Positions 1-9,066 of a stretch of DNA of 64,000 nt are shown here, piece after piece. Position 1 is the first letter of the stretch; every line of letters starts with the position of its first letter. The notes beneath the pieces were generated by a model. The model ran no database searches. It was not told the DNA's origin and was given only the letters and a program-made list of their open reading frames with translations. Source of the stretch: Streptomyces sp. NBC_00433 (GTDB lineage: Bacteria > Actinomycetota > Actinomycetes > Streptomycetales > Streptomycetaceae). The stretch is taken from contig CP107926.1 in NCBI GenBank assembly GCA_036015235.1, positions 5,475,501 to 5,539,500 of the forward strand, written 5' to 3'. The position numbers were made by a program, and so were the translations under genes.

Positions 1-1278
1 ATCAGCATCCCGCTGTCGGGCTGGCTCGGCGACCGTTTCGGCGGAAAGCCCGTGCTGCTCGCCGCGATGGGCCTGTTCACCGCCTCCTCCGCGCTGTGCG
101 GAATGGCCGGCAGCCTCGGCCAACTCGTCGTCTGCCGGGGACTGCAGGGCCTGGCCGGCGGCCTGCTCACCCCGGTCGCCGCCGCCATGCTCTTCCGCAC
201 CTTCACCCCCGCCGAGCGGGTGCGGGCCTCCCGGATCATGACCATCCCGCAGCAGATGGCGCCGGCGGTGGCGCCCATGCTCGGCGGTGTCCTGATCGAC
301 GGCCTGTCCTGGCGCTGGGTCTTCTACGTCAACCTGCCCTTCGGTGTCGCCGCCCTGCTCTTCGGCCTGCTCTTCCTCGACAACTCGCGGCACGGGCAGC
401 CCGGCCGCCTCGACATACCCGGCCTGGTGATGTCCGGCGGGGCGATATCGCTGCTGATGTACGGCGTCTGCGAGGGCGCCAGGCAGGGGTGGTCCTCGCC
501 GCTGATCGCCGGCAGCCTGGCGGCGGGCGCCGCGCTGGTGGCGGCGACCATCGTCTTCGAACTCCGCACCGCCGCACCGATCCTGCGGCTGCGCCTGTTC
601 AAGGACGCGCTCTTCCGGGACACGAAGGTGGTCGGCCTGATCGGCGTGGTGCCGTTCATGGGCGCCATGTACGCGGCGCCGCTCTTCATCCAGGAGGCGC
701 AGGGCGGCAGCGCCCTCCACTCCGGCAGCAGCACCTTCACCGAGGCGATCGGCGTCCTGCTCACCGTCCAGGTGGTGGCCAGGTTCTACGACCGGGTGGG
801 CCCGCGGCTGATCATCGCGTCCGGGATCTTCTGCGTCGCCGTCGTGCTCGCGGTGATGACCACGGTGGACGCGGGCACCGGGGCGTGGGCCTTCCGGCTC
901 TACATGTTCCTGCTGGGCCTGGGCATGGGCGCGGTCTTCATGCCCCTGACCGTCGTGTCGTTCAGCACCATCCCGAAGGAGGACATGGGGCAGGCGTCCA
1001 CTCTCAACAGTGTGACCAGCCAGTTCTCCATGGCGATGGCCCCTGCGCTGGTCGCGACCCTGCTGATCGCCAACACTCCGGCGACCACCCAGACCGCCCC
1101 GCCGGCCGCCTACCGGACCGTCTACCTGGTCCTCGCGGTCATGGCCTTCGTCGGGTCCCTGTTCACCCTCACGCTCCCCGACACCCGCCCCAATCGCCCC
1201 GACCGCCCCACCCGGCCGGGTACTCCGGCCACCGTGCGGAGGCGCCGCAAGCGGGCCGGCGTTGGTCCAGACTATTGA
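1..1278 (+). CDS. MFS drug exporter, DHA2 (EmrB/QacA) family, 5' end missing
   Basis: Proton-driven multidrug exporter in the cytoplasmic membrane. The reading frame is open from base 1, so the N-terminus and the first membrane helices lie outside the window; about 425 residues remain. The first visible residues contain the MFS motif A signature (GDRFGGKPV in the loop after TM2), followed by long hydrophobic segments that fit the 14-helix DHA2 layout. The C-terminus is a short Pro/Arg-rich cytoplasmic tail. The TGA stop at 1276-1278 lies inside the promoter of the next gene, so the two may be read separately despite the short gap. Substrate cannot be inferred. Confidence 0.9.
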   Translation: MSIPLSGWLGDRFGGKPVLLAAMGLFTASSALCGMAGSLGQLVVCRGLQGLAGGLLTPVAAAMLFRTFTPAERVRASRIMTIPQQMAPAVAPMLGGVLIDGLSWRWVFYVNLPFGVAALLFGLLFLDNSRHGQPGRLDIPGLVMSGGAISLLMYGVCEGARQGWSSPLIAGSLAAGAALVAATIVFELRTAAPILRLRLFKDALFRDTKVVGLIGVVPFMGAMYAAPLFIQEAQGGSALHSGSSTFTEAIGVLLTVQVVARFYDRVGPRLIIASGIFCVAVVLAVMTTVDAGTGAWAFRLYMFLLGLGMGAVFMPLTVVSFSTIPKEDMGQASTLNSVTSQFSMAMAPALVATLLIANTPATTQTAPPAAYRTVYLVLAVMAFVGSLFTLTLPDTRPNRPDRPTRPGTPATVRRRRKRAGVGPDY

Positions 1279-1303
1279 CAGGTCCAGACCAATACGTTGG
1301 AGT
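1261..1303 (+). promoter_or_regulatory. Chitinase promoter with direct repeats overlapping -35 (DasR/dre-like)
   Basis: A TTGACA -35 box (1275-1280) is followed after 17 bp by TGGAGT (1298-1303). Two copies of a GGTCCAGAC repeat flank and overlap the -35 box: TTGGTCCAGACT (1262-1273) and ACAGGTCCAGACCAAT (1278-1293). The second is a near palindrome resembling the DasR responsive element, and paired 12-bp direct repeats at this position are a known hallmark of Streptomyces chitinase promoters. N-acetylglucosamine/chitin-responsive control is inferred from this resemblance. Confidence 0.75.
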
Positions 1304-1344
1304 GTTGCCCCGACCCCACTCAACCCCCATAAGGAGTGGTCACG

Positions 1345-2445
1345 TTGTCGAGACAGCGTCTCATCGCGTTCCTGGCCGCGCTCGCGGCCGTCGTCGGCCT
1401 GGTGGTCCTCGTGCCCCTGGCGTCGCCGGCCTCGGCGGCGACCTGCGCCGCCGCGTGGAATTCGTCCTCCGTCTACACCGGCGGCATGACCGCCTCCTAC
1501 AACAGCCACAACTGGTCGGCGAAGTGGTGGACCCAGGGCGAGACACCGGGCGCCGCCGACGTGTGGGCCGACCAGGGTACGTGCGGCGGCGGTTCGGGCG
1601 GCACCGGCGGCACGACCGGCGGCTCCGGCGGGTGCAGCTACCCGGCATGGGTCGCGGGCCGCTCCTACGTGACCGGCAACATCGTGCAGTACAGCAACGG
1701 CCTCGACTACATCGCCACGCACGACAACCCGGGCTACGACCCGACGATCAGCACCTGGTACTGGAGCCCGTACACCTGCTCCGGGTCCGGCGGCACCACC
1801 GGCGGCACGACCCAGCCGCCGAGCGGCGGATTCGTGGTCAGCGAATCGCAGTTCAACCAGATGTTCCCGGGCCGGAATTCCTTCTACACCTACGGCGGCC
1901 TGACCGCGGCGCTCAGCGCCTACCCGGGCTTCGCCAACACCGGCAGCGACACGGTGAAGAAGCAGGAGGCCGCGGCCTTCCTCGCCAACGTCAGCCACGA
2001 GACCGGCGGCCTCGTCTACATCGTGGAGCAGAACACCTCCAACTACCCGCACTACTGCGACGCGAGCCAGCCCTACGGCTGCCCCGCCGGCCAGTCGGCC
2101 TACTACGGCCGCGGGCCCATCCAGCTCAGCTGGAACTTCAACTACAAGGCGGCCGGCGACTCGTTGGGCATCGACCTGCTGCACAACCCCAACCTCGTGC
2201 AGACCGACTCGGCGATCGCCTGGAAGACCGGCCTGTGGTACTGGAACACCCAGTCGGGACCCGGCACGATGACCCCGCACAACGCCATGGTCAACGGCGC
2301 CGGCTTCGGTGAGACCATCCGCAGCATCAACGGCAGCATCGAGTGCAACGGCGGCAACCCCGCGGAAGTGCAGGACCGCGTCAACGCCTACCAGCGCTTC
2401 GTGTCCGTCCTGGGAGTGCCCGCGGGCAACAACCTCTCCTGCTGA
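1345..2445 (+). CDS. Secreted family 19 chitinase with chitin-binding domains
   Basis: Endochitinase that hydrolyses beta-1,4-GlcNAc polymers outside the cell. About 366 aa: Sec signal peptide with cleavage near residue 31 (ASPASA), a CBM5/12-type domain (about 34-80), a Gly/Thr linker, a second cysteine-bounded aromatic CBM-like domain (about 96-145), another linker, then a GH19 catalytic domain to the end. The GH19 catalytic pair is present: Glu of the HETGG motif (about E219) and a second Glu nine residues later. The TTG at 1345 is preferred because AAGGAG (1331-1336) lies 8 nt upstream; an in-frame GTG at 1336 would overlap that ribosome binding site. Closely resembles streptomycete ChiC/ChiF-type enzymes. 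Confidence 0.95.
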   Translation: MSRQRLIAFLAALAAVVGLVVLVPLASPASAATCAAAWNSSSVYTGGMTASYNSHNWSAKWWTQGETPGAADVWADQGTCGGGSGGTGGTTGGSGGCSYPAWVAGRSYVTGNIVQYSNGLDYIATHDNPGYDPTISTWYWSPYTCSGSGGTTGGTTQPPSGGFVVSESQFNQMFPGRNSFYTYGGLTAALSAYPGFANTGSDTVKKQEAAAFLANVSHETGGLVYIVEQNTSNYPHYCDASQPYGCPAGQSAYYGRGPIQLSWNFNYKAAGDSLGIDLLHNPNLVQTDSAIAWKTGLWYWNTQSGPGTMTPHNAMVNGAGFGETIRSINGSIECNGGNPAEVQDRVNAYQRFVSVLGVPAGNNLSC

Positions 2446-2460
2446 CACCTCGCACCGAGC

Positions 2461-2496
2461 GACCCCGCCCCCGGCGCACCACCCGGGAGCGGGGTC
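2461..2496 (+). terminator. Hairpin downstream of the chitinase gene
   Basis: GACCCCGC (2461-2468) pairs with GCGGGGTC (2489-2496), with further C/G pairs inside. It lies 16 bp after the stop codon and between convergent genes. Three direct TTCCGTGCGGG repeats follow (about 2497-2540). There is no U-tract, as is common in this group. Confidence 0.5.
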
Positions 2497-2541
2497 CTTC
2501 CGTGCGGGTCCTTCCGTGCGGGGGCTTTCCGTGCGGGGCGC

Positions 2542-3063
2542 TCAGCGCGGAGTGCGGATCATGAAGACGTCGACCGGGTCGTCGGCCGTCATGACGAAGC
2601 CGTGGCGCTCGTAGAGGCGGCGGGCGGCACTGCCCTGGAGGACGTTCAGGGCCACGGGCACGCGCTGCGCGTCGGTACGGGCCAGCAGCGTACGCAGCAC
2701 CGCCGAGCCGAGGCCGCGGCCCTGGTGGCGCGGGTCGAGGTAGAAGTGCTCCAGCCACAGGCCGCCCTCGCCCGCACCTTCACCGGGACGGGGGGCGCAC
2801 TCAGCGGGACGGAGGGCGACGCAGCCGGCGAAGGCGCCGCCGACCGTGATGATCGACGTGTCCCGCGCCCGGAAGGCGTCCCGCAGGCGCTGCCGCACGC
2901 GGTGCTCGTCGTAGCGCCCGAGGCGCTCCAGGTCCGGGCGCATCACGACGGCGCGCAGCTCCACGATCGGCTCGACGTCGGCCGCCGTGGCGGAGCGCAG
3001 CGCCCAGCCCGCGCCGGGCCCGGGATCGGTGGCGCTGGCGAGGTCGGTCGTCCGGCTTTCCAT
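2542..3063 (-). CDS. GNAT family N-acetyltransferase
   Basis: Predicted acetyl-CoA-dependent N-acetyltransferase of 173 aa; acceptor unknown. The acetyl-CoA-binding motif A is visible as HQGRGLGSAVL around residue 113 (Q/RxxGxG/A pattern), and the C-terminus has the typical GSAARRLYERHGF segment. The ATG at 3063 is chosen because the open frame further upstream only mirrors the neighbouring DUF4232 gene in another frame. No clear Shine-Dalgarno sequence precedes it. It lies 83 bp downstream of the lipoprotein gene on the same strand, so co-transcription is possible. Confidence 0.85.
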   Translation of the reverse strand: MESRTTDLASATDPGPGAGWALRSATAADVEPIVELRAVVMRPDLERLGRYDEHRVRQRLRDAFRARDTSIITVGGAFAGCVALRPAECAPRPGEGAGEGGLWLEHFYLDPRHQGRGLGSAVLRTLLARTDAQRVPVALNVLQGSAARRLYERHGFVMTADDPVDVFMIRTPR

Positions 3064-3146
3064 GCGGCGGATTGTCTCATTCCGGCTCGCACGGGTGTGC
3101 GGGCGGGCGGGGCTGCGCGGCCGGGCGCGGCTGGAATACGGCCTGG

Positions 3147-3824
3147 TCAGCGGTTGCTGTGCGCCGGGCCCACCTGGAGGTTCTGGATGCCGGAGGCGAC
3201 GCACTCCTGCTTGTTCCACGGGATGTTCGTGGACTCCGTCTGGTTCGGCGGGTAGATGCGGAGGGTGGGGACGGTGGCAAGGCCGCACTGGGCCGCGTCG
3301 TAGCCGCCCTGGCCGTTGACGGTCCGCAGGTCGACGTACGCGTGGGCGTTGGGGATCAGCGTGACGACGGGCTTGGCGGCGGGGGTCCTGGCGGCCGCCT
3401 TGCCGAGCTGCGCGTTGTGGGCCTTCACGAAGGAGACGCCCGGGTAGCCGTGCAGGGTGCAGGGGGCGCTGCCGGTGTTCTGGAAGGCCAGCGTGTAGAG
3501 CGCGCTGCCGGCGGCGCCGCCCATGCTCTGGACGCTGATCTTCAGATCGCCGGTGGCGCAAGCGGGCTGCGTGCCGCCGCCGCCGGACCCGCCCGTCGTG
3601 GCGGGACGCTCGGTCACCGGGGGCGTGGCGCCGGTCGTCGGCGCGGCTGTGTCCGTCGCGGACGGGGGCTCGGCGGCGGTCGAGGTCGTCGCGGACGGGG
3701 CGGCGGACGTGGACGCGACGGGCGCGGCGCCCGAGTCGTCGGACGGCCCGCAGGCCGCCAGCGCCAGACCGGCGGTGGCGAGCAGCAGCGCCGGTATGGT
3801 GCGGCCGATGTTCCTGGTGCCCAT
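3147..3824 (-). CDS. DUF4232 domain lipoprotein
   Basis: Exported lipoprotein of about 225 aa with unknown role. A short charged N-terminus and hydrophobic stretch lead to the lipobox LALAAC near residue 25, followed by a low-complexity Ser/Thr/Ala/Pro linker (to about residue 85) and a single DUF4232 domain with conserved Cys (ACATGDLK..., APCTLHGYPG, CGLATV) consistent with disulfides. ATG at 3824 has AGGAAAGAGG upstream. Such proteins are abundant in Streptomyces; no substrate or partner can be named. Confidence 0.88.
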   Translation of the reverse strand: MGTRNIGRTIPALLLATAGLALAACGPSDDSGAAPVASTSAAPSATTSTAAEPPSATDTAAPTTGATPPVTERPATTGGSGGGGTQPACATGDLKISVQSMGGAAGSALYTLAFQNTGSAPCTLHGYPGVSFVKAHNAQLGKAAARTPAAKPVVTLIPNAHAYVDLRTVNGQGGYDAAQCGLATVPTLRIYPPNQTESTNIPWNKQECVASGIQNLQVGPAHSNR

Positions 3825-4071
3825 GGTGTGCCTCTTTCCTGTCAGCTGGCAGTGCCGGCGGTGAAGCCCCGGTGCCGTAGGCGATCCTGCCCCCGGCAGA
3901 GGCCCCTGAGGCTGCGCGTTACCGCTCAGGGACAGAACATCCGACCTGTGCGTACATTCGTTTCCCGCCGTATCCCGCCCGCCGGGGACCGATGACTTCC
4001 GCGCCCCGCGGCGGTCCACCCTCCAGCAGCACCCGTACGCGTACCCGTATCCGCACCCGCAGGAGACCGAG

Positions 4072-4320
4072 ATGACCCGGCCGACGAGCACCAGCGCCAC
4101 CACCACCCCCGCCGCCGCCCAGCGCGGGCCCGCGAGCTACTTCCCCTCCATCGAGAAGAAGTACGGCCGCCCGATCGCGGAGTGGCAGGACCTGATCCGC
4201 GCCTCGCCGCTCACCCGGCACACAGAGCAGGTCGGCTGGCTCAAGTCCGAGTACGGCCTCGGCCACGGGCACGCCAACGCGCTGGTCGCGTACACCCGCG
4301 CGCAGGACGCGGCGTCCTGA
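4072..4320 (+). CDS. DUF4287 domain protein
   Basis: Small cytosolic protein of 82 aa. Residues 23-80 match the DUF4287 pattern: YFPSIEKKYGRPI, a central Trp, and the C-terminal WLKSEYGLGHGHANALVAY block that defines the family. The family sometimes occurs together with DUF5655; here it stands alone. RBS GGAG lies 7 nt before the ATG. Function unknown; short helical proteins of this type are thought to be regulatory or nucleic-acid-associated, but nothing here proves that. Confidence 0.88.
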   Translation: MTRPTSTSATTTPAAAQRGPASYFPSIEKKYGRPIAEWQDLIRASPLTRHTEQVGWLKSEYGLGHGHANALVAYTRAQDAAS

Positions 4321-4474
4321 CCCGTCCGCCCCGCATCCCGCCGCGCACCCGGGAGGGCTTGCTTCGAGGACACTCCAACGCCCTAGCGTGGCAAGCACGG
4401 CGGTGAACGACGGTCGCCGAGACTGAACCTCCGCGCGGGTGCCCGCCGGGTGCCGGAAAGGCCTGAACCACATC

Positions 4475-5500
4475 ATGAGCAATGCCATCGACAAGATCAG
4501 CAAGGTCGAACTGGGCGCCCACGGCCCCCTGGTCGGCGTCCAGGGCTTCGGCGCCATGGGCATCAGCTTCGCCTACGGCCGGACGGACGACGAGGCCGCC
4601 CGCGACACCCTCGCGGCCGCCGTCGAGGCCGGCGTCACCCTCGTCGACACCGCCGACATGTACGGCATCGGCGCGAACGAGGAATTCCTCGCACCCTTCC
4701 TGGCCGCGCACCGCGACGAGATCACGCTCGCCACGAAGTTCGCCATCGAGCTGCGAGCCGGCGACCCGGGCTACCGGGCCATCCGCAACGATCCGCCGTA
4801 CATCCGACAGGCCGTCGAGGCGAGCCTGCGCCGCCTGAAGGTCGACGTCATCGACCTCTACTACATGCACCGCCGCGACCCCGCCGTCCCGCTCGCCGAG
4901 TCCGTCGGGACCATGGCCGAACTCGTACGCGAGGGCAAGGTCAAGCACCTCGGCCTGAGCGAGGTCACCGGCGCCGAGCTGCGCGAGGCCTACGCCGTCC
5001 ACCCGATCACCGCCCTCCAGTCGGAGTGGTCGGTCTTCAGCCGGGACGTCGAGCGCAGCGCGGTCGGCGCGGCCGCCGAGCTGGGCGTCGCCTTCGTCCC
5101 GTACTCGCCGCTCGGCAGGGGCTTCCTGACCGGCGCCTTCAAGGACGCCGCCACGGAGCTGTCCAGCGGCGACTTCCGCCAGTCGCAGCCGCGCTTCACC
5201 GGCGACAACGCGAAGGCGAACGCCGCGCTCCTCGAACCGCTGCAGAAGATCGCGGCCGCCCACGGCGCCACCACGGCGCAGATCGCGCTGGCCTGGGTCC
5301 AGCAGCAGTCCCAGGTGCACGGCCTGACCGTGGTCCCGATCCCCGGAACGCGCAAGCGCGGCCGCCTCCTTGAGAACGCCGCCGCCACCCGGATCACGCT
5401 GACCGCCGACGAACTGGCCCTGCTAGAGCCGATCGCCGGCCAGGTGGCCGGCGACCGTTACTCGGACATGTCCCAGACCTCGGCCGCGCGCGAGGGTTAG
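4475..5500 (+). CDS. Aldo/keto reductase
   Basis: NADPH-dependent oxidoreductase of 341 aa with a TIM-barrel fold, similar to the AKR13/YakC group. The catalytic tetrad is visible: Asp and Tyr in DTADMYG, Lys in LATKF, His in YYMHRRD. Cofactor-binding segments PYSPLGRGFL and PGTRKRGRLLENAAA are in place. ATG at 4475 is chosen by homology of the N-terminus (ELGAHGPLVGVQGFG); 36 nt of open frame upstream lack family similarity. It is convergent with the pseudokinase gene, with only 21 bp between stops. Substrate not inferable. Confidence 0.92.
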   Translation: MSNAIDKISKVELGAHGPLVGVQGFGAMGISFAYGRTDDEAARDTLAAAVEAGVTLVDTADMYGIGANEEFLAPFLAAHRDEITLATKFAIELRAGDPGYRAIRNDPPYIRQAVEASLRRLKVDVIDLYYMHRRDPAVPLAESVGTMAELVREGKVKHLGLSEVTGAELREAYAVHPITALQSEWSVFSRDVERSAVGAAAELGVAFVPYSPLGRGFLTGAFKDAATELSSGDFRQSQPRFTGDNAKANAALLEPLQKIAAAHGATTAQIALAWVQQQSQVHGLTVVPIPGTRKRGRLLENAAATRITLTADELALLEPIAGQVAGDRYSDMSQTSAAREG

Positions 5501-5521
5501 GGTCTGTCGCTGCTGCCGGGG

Positions 5522-7900
5522 TCAGCGGCAGCGGGTGCTGTCGACCGCGATTCCGGTCGCGGCCGCCGGGTCGGTGGAGGCGGTCACGCCGAGGTAGGGC
5601 CGGTCCGGATTGTCGTTGTAGGTGAAATTCGACGTGAAGACGTAACTGGTCGACCCCTTGGGGAAGGTGGCGGTCTGCGGCTTCATGGTCGTCGCGCCCC
5701 CGGCGCCGTCCGTGGCGTTCCGCCACCACGTGAGCCGGAGCGTGCCGGCCGCCGTGCCGTCGTACTCCACCCGTACGACCGCCGTCGCCGTGCGGCTGTG
5801 CGGCGAGCAGGTGAGCGTCGTGAAGATCCCCGAGACATGCGGCCCGGCCACCGGCGGGGTCTTCGTGGGCGTGGCGGAGGCGGACCTGCTCGGGGTGGGG
5901 GTGTCCCTCGGCTTGGGCTTGACGGGCGCGTGCGAGGCGGAGGGGCTGGCGGCCGGAGGAGTGGTCGTCGCCGGTGTGCTCGTCGGAGAGGGCGCGGCCG
6001 TGGTGGGTACGGGGGCGGGCGCCGCGGCCGAGGTGGACGGCACGGTGGCCGTCGGCGAGGCGGACACGGTGGCGGTGGCGGCGGCGTCGTCGCTGTTGCC
6101 GGTCGCCACCGCGGTGACCGTGACCGCGCCCGCGACGATCACCGCTGCCGCGGCGATGGCGAGGATCTTGGCCCGCCGCCCGAACCGCCGCTTCTCGGTG
6201 GGCGGTTGGTTCATCGGTACGGCGGCGGCGGGCGCGGGCGGCGGAGGCGGCGGCGGGGGCGCCAGCAACGCGCCGACGAGAGCGCCGAGTTCGTGGCGCC
6301 CGCGCGCCTCCCAGTCCTCGCCGTGGGCCGCGACGGCGAAGGCCTCCACCTCGGCCGCGAAGTCGGCTGCGGCCAGCGGCGGTTCGGCCGCGGCCGACCC
6401 CCGGTCGAGCAGCGGCCGCACATCCGCCTGTGACGCCGCGCACGCGGCGAAGGTCGCCGTGGCCGCCTGGACGTCGGTGGCCTCCGTCGCCGGCTCGGCC
6501 ACACCGAGGTCGGCGAGCTTGACGTCGCCCTGGGCGGTGACCAGCACGTTCGACCGCTGGTAGGCCTTACGGTCCAGCCCGGCCGCCTGGGCGGCAGCCA
6601 GCCCGAGCAGCGAGGCCTTCAGCACGACGAACCCCGCTTCGGGCCCCGCCGGTATGCCGCCCTCGGTGACCAGCGCGTCCAGGGCGACACCGTCGACGGC
6701 TTCCCGGACGATCGCGGCGTTCTGGCCGTCCTCGACATACGCGTACAGCCGCGCCACATAGGGCGATTCGAGCGAGCCCAGCTCGCCGGCCGCCCGCCGG
6801 AAGGCCGGCGCGAAGCCCTGCTCTTCCGCTACCGCGGCGGAGACGTAGGTGATCGCGACCGCCGTCCCGCTGCTTTCGTGCCGCGCCCGCACCACCGCGT
6901 TCCCGGCCGCGTCCGCCCCGGCCTCGGCCTCGTGGGCGTATCCAGGGACACGCCAGGGCCCGCTCGCGGCGGGAGGGGTGGGCTTTGCCGCGGGCTTCGC
7001 GGCGGGTGCCGCGGCCTTCGCTGCCTTCGCCGGAGCCGCCTTCCTGGCGGGAGCCGCCCGCTTGGCCGGCGCGGCCTTCTTGGCCGGCGCCGCCTTCTTC
7101 CCCGGTGCGGCGGACTGGGCGGCCTTCCCGGCGGGAGCCTTCCCGCCGGCCGCGCCTGCGGCGGTGCCCGCCGCCTTGCTCGTCCGCGCACCGGTGCGCT
7201 TGGCCGCGCTCGGGGTGGCGGGACCGTCCGTTCCGGCGGCTGCGGCGGGGGTTGCGCCGGTGGCGGGTGCCGGGTTCGTGTTCGGGGTGGCGGGCGCAGC
7301 CGTTGCGGCGGTTGTGGCCGCCTTCTTGGCCGGGGCCTTACCGGCGGCAGGGGTCGCGCCCGTAGCGGGTGCCGCGTCTGCGGTCGGGGTGGCGTCCGTG
7401 GCCGGTCCGGCGGCTGCGGCGGGAGTCGCGCCTGCCTTCTTGCCTGGGGCCGTACCGGCGGCGGGAGCTCCGCCCGTGGTGGGTGCTGCCTCCGTGGTCG
7501 AGGTGGCGTCCGCAGGCGTATCCGTGGGGACGGCCGGAGCCGCGGCGGGCTTCGTGGCCGCCGGCGGCGTGGTGTTCGTGCGCTTGGTCGCGCTCGCCGC
7601 CTTCGACGGGGACGCCTTGCGGGGCTTCGTCGTGGGGGCGGGGCGGGACGGCGGCTGCTGGGGCGGGGCCGCGGGTGGGAGGGGCTGCTTCGCGGCGGGC
7701 TTGCGGGGCGCCGGCTGGGCGTCGGCGGCCGGCGGGCGGTCGCCCTGGGCGGCGGGGGAAGCCGCCTGCGCCCGGCGCGGCCGGGCGGCGTTGGCCTTGC
7801 CCGCCCCGGCCGTCGGCTTCGCTCCGGGCGGCTGGGCCGCCGGAGGCTGGTTCTCGTTCGCGCCGGGTATGCCGCCCGTGCCGTCGTGGTCGTGGTCCAC
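5522..7900 (-). CDS. Membrane pseudokinase with histone-H1-like N-terminal region
   Basis: About 792 aa. Residues 1-310 are disordered Ala/Pro/Thr/Lys-rich sequence, ending in histone H1-like AAPAKK repeats. Residues about 315-560 resemble a Ser/Thr kinase fold (LARLYAYVEDGQ..., KADLGVAE-like region) but lack catalytic elements: the HRD loop reads RKAYQRSN, DFG reads DLG, and the VAIK Lys is not found. A membrane helix follows (about 570-595), then a Thr/Pro/Ser external linker and a C-terminal beta domain (about 690-792) with two Cys. GTG at 7900 has GAGGGA 9 nt upstream. A scaffold or sensor role is likely; phosphotransfer is not expected. Ligand unknown. Confidence 0.75.
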   Translation of the reverse strand: MDHDHDGTGGIPGANENQPPAAQPPGAKPTAGAGKANAARPRRAQAASPAAQGDRPPAADAQPAPRKPAAKQPLPPAAPPQQPPSRPAPTTKPRKASPSKAASATKRTNTTPPAATKPAAAPAVPTDTPADATSTTEAAPTTGGAPAAGTAPGKKAGATPAAAAGPATDATPTADAAPATGATPAAGKAPAKKAATTAATAAPATPNTNPAPATGATPAAAAGTDGPATPSAAKRTGARTSKAAGTAAGAAGGKAPAGKAAQSAAPGKKAAPAKKAAPAKRAAPARKAAPAKAAKAAAPAAKPAAKPTPPAASGPWRVPGYAHEAEAGADAAGNAVVRARHESSGTAVAITYVSAAVAEEQGFAPAFRRAAGELGSLESPYVARLYAYVEDGQNAAIVREAVDGVALDALVTEGGIPAGPEAGFVVLKASLLGLAAAQAAGLDRKAYQRSNVLVTAQGDVKLADLGVAEPATEATDVQAATATFAACAASQADVRPLLDRGSAAAEPPLAAADFAAEVEAFAVAAHGEDWEARGRHELGALVGALLAPPPPPPPPAPAAAVPMNQPPTEKRRFGRRAKILAIAAAAVIVAGAVTVTAVATGNSDDAAATATVSASPTATVPSTSAAAPAPVPTTAAPSPTSTPATTTPPAASPSASHAPVKPKPRDTPTPSRSASATPTKTPPVAGPHVSGIFTTLTCSPHSRTATAVVRVEYDGTAAGTLRLTWWRNATDGAGGATTMKPQTATFPKGSTSYVFTSNFTYNDNPDRPYLGVTASTDPAAATGIAVDSTRCR

Positions 7901-8117
7901 CTGATCCCGTCCCTCGCGCTGCCCCTTGTGGCGGAGCCGCTGTTCGCGGCCCCGCGACGCCCGGTTCCGTATTCGGGTTCCACCGGCAGCCGAGCGGATC
8001 TGCCGGGGCTCGCGGCGACCGTTGCCCTTTCCTCCACGAGAGGGCCGCGCGTCGAAGACGCGTGCGCCCAGGGGCCGGAGAGGTGGTGCCGTGAGGATCA
8101 CGAGGGTACTGCCGACC

Positions 8118-8455
8118 GCCGGAATGCGGGCGTCCGGGGCGGCGTCCGAGCGCACTCCGGGCCCGACCGCCCGGCGGGAGGGGCCCGGGAGCTGCGCCGC
8201 TCGCCTCGCGCAGGGCGACGCGCCAGCCTGTCGAGGCGGCCCGACGCGTTGTCCAGCCGTCTCGAACGGGGGCACTGGCGTGGGGGTTACGGCCCGCGTG
8301 GCGCGCGCCTGCGTGAAGGCCGGTCAGCAGCCCAGGCACGCGGGCCCGCCCTGGAATGCGGGCGTCCCGGCGTGCTCGGGGCCGCCCGCCTGGCGGGAGG
8401 GGCCCGGGAGGTGCCGCTCGCCCCGCGCGGGGCAAGGCGCCTGTCGGAGGAGGGA
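8118..8455. repeat. Degenerate direct repeats in intergenic region
   Basis: The roughly 800-bp gap 7901-8694 holds no convincing gene. It contains two related copies of a GC-rich unit: one starting GGAATGCGGGCGTCC at about 8120 and again at about 8353, each followed by CGGGAGGGGCCCGGGAG and a Cys/Gly-rich hairpin-prone tail with a GCGC core. A third partial piece (GCCTGCGTGAAGG) occurs at about 8307 and 8568. Codon statistics and both strands give nothing protein-like. Confidence 0.55.
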
Positions 8456-8694
8456 GCCCGGGAGCCGTGCCTCTCGTCCCCCGCATGGCAGTGAGCCCGC
8501 CCGCCCGGGGCGGCCAGGACCCGACGTCCAGCCGTCCGCACCCCCGTGAGCGGCACGGCGCCCGCCTGCGTGAAGGCAGGCCGCCGGCAGGCCCCGGCGC
8601 GCGGGATCGACCTTCCGTGGCGGCACGGGTGCGCGGTGTTAGCGTGGCAGGCGCGGCATCGCAGGTGGGTCCGGACGGAGCGACGGAGTTCGAC

Positions 8695-8997
8695 ATGACG
8701 CATTACCAGGTCATCGCGCATCACCAGATCGCGTCGGACCAGGATCTGGACGAGGTGCTCGCGTTCTATCCGCGGCTTGCCGAGGCGTCCCGGCAGGAGC
8801 CGGGCAATGTGTCCTTCCGGGTCTACCGGCAGTTGGACGACGAGCGTGCCGTCGTCGTCATGGAGCGGTACACCTCGCGGGCGGCCTTCGGCGAGCACCA
8901 GCGGACCGCGCACTTCGAGGAGATCCTGCTCGGGCAGATCGCGCCGCGGCTGAGCGACCGGACCCGCGAGGCCTACGACGTGCCGCCCGCCGAGTGA
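8695..8997 (+). CDS. ABM-family (antibiotic biosynthesis monooxygenase-like) protein
   Basis: Small protein of 100 aa with the ferredoxin-like ABM fold: the N-terminal beta strand YQVIAHHQI, a helix rich in Glu/Ala, the NVSFRVYRQLDD strand and VVVMERYTSRAAFGEH block are characteristic. Relatives are cofactor-free quinol monooxygenases or haem-degrading enzymes, acting as dimers. RBS GGAG 6 nt before the ATG. No biosynthetic cluster adjoins it, so a stress or housekeeping oxygenase is more likely than antibiotic tailoring. Confidence 0.85.
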   Translation: MTHYQVIAHHQIASDQDLDEVLAFYPRLAEASRQEPGNVSFRVYRQLDDERAVVVMERYTSRAAFGEHQRTAHFEEILLGQIAPRLSDRTREAYDVPPAE

Positions 8998-9066
8998 TCG
9001 GCCCCGTGCCGGGGCGGGGCCTCGGCACGGGGCGGGCGGCGGACAGGGATCAGTGGTGGGCAGGGA

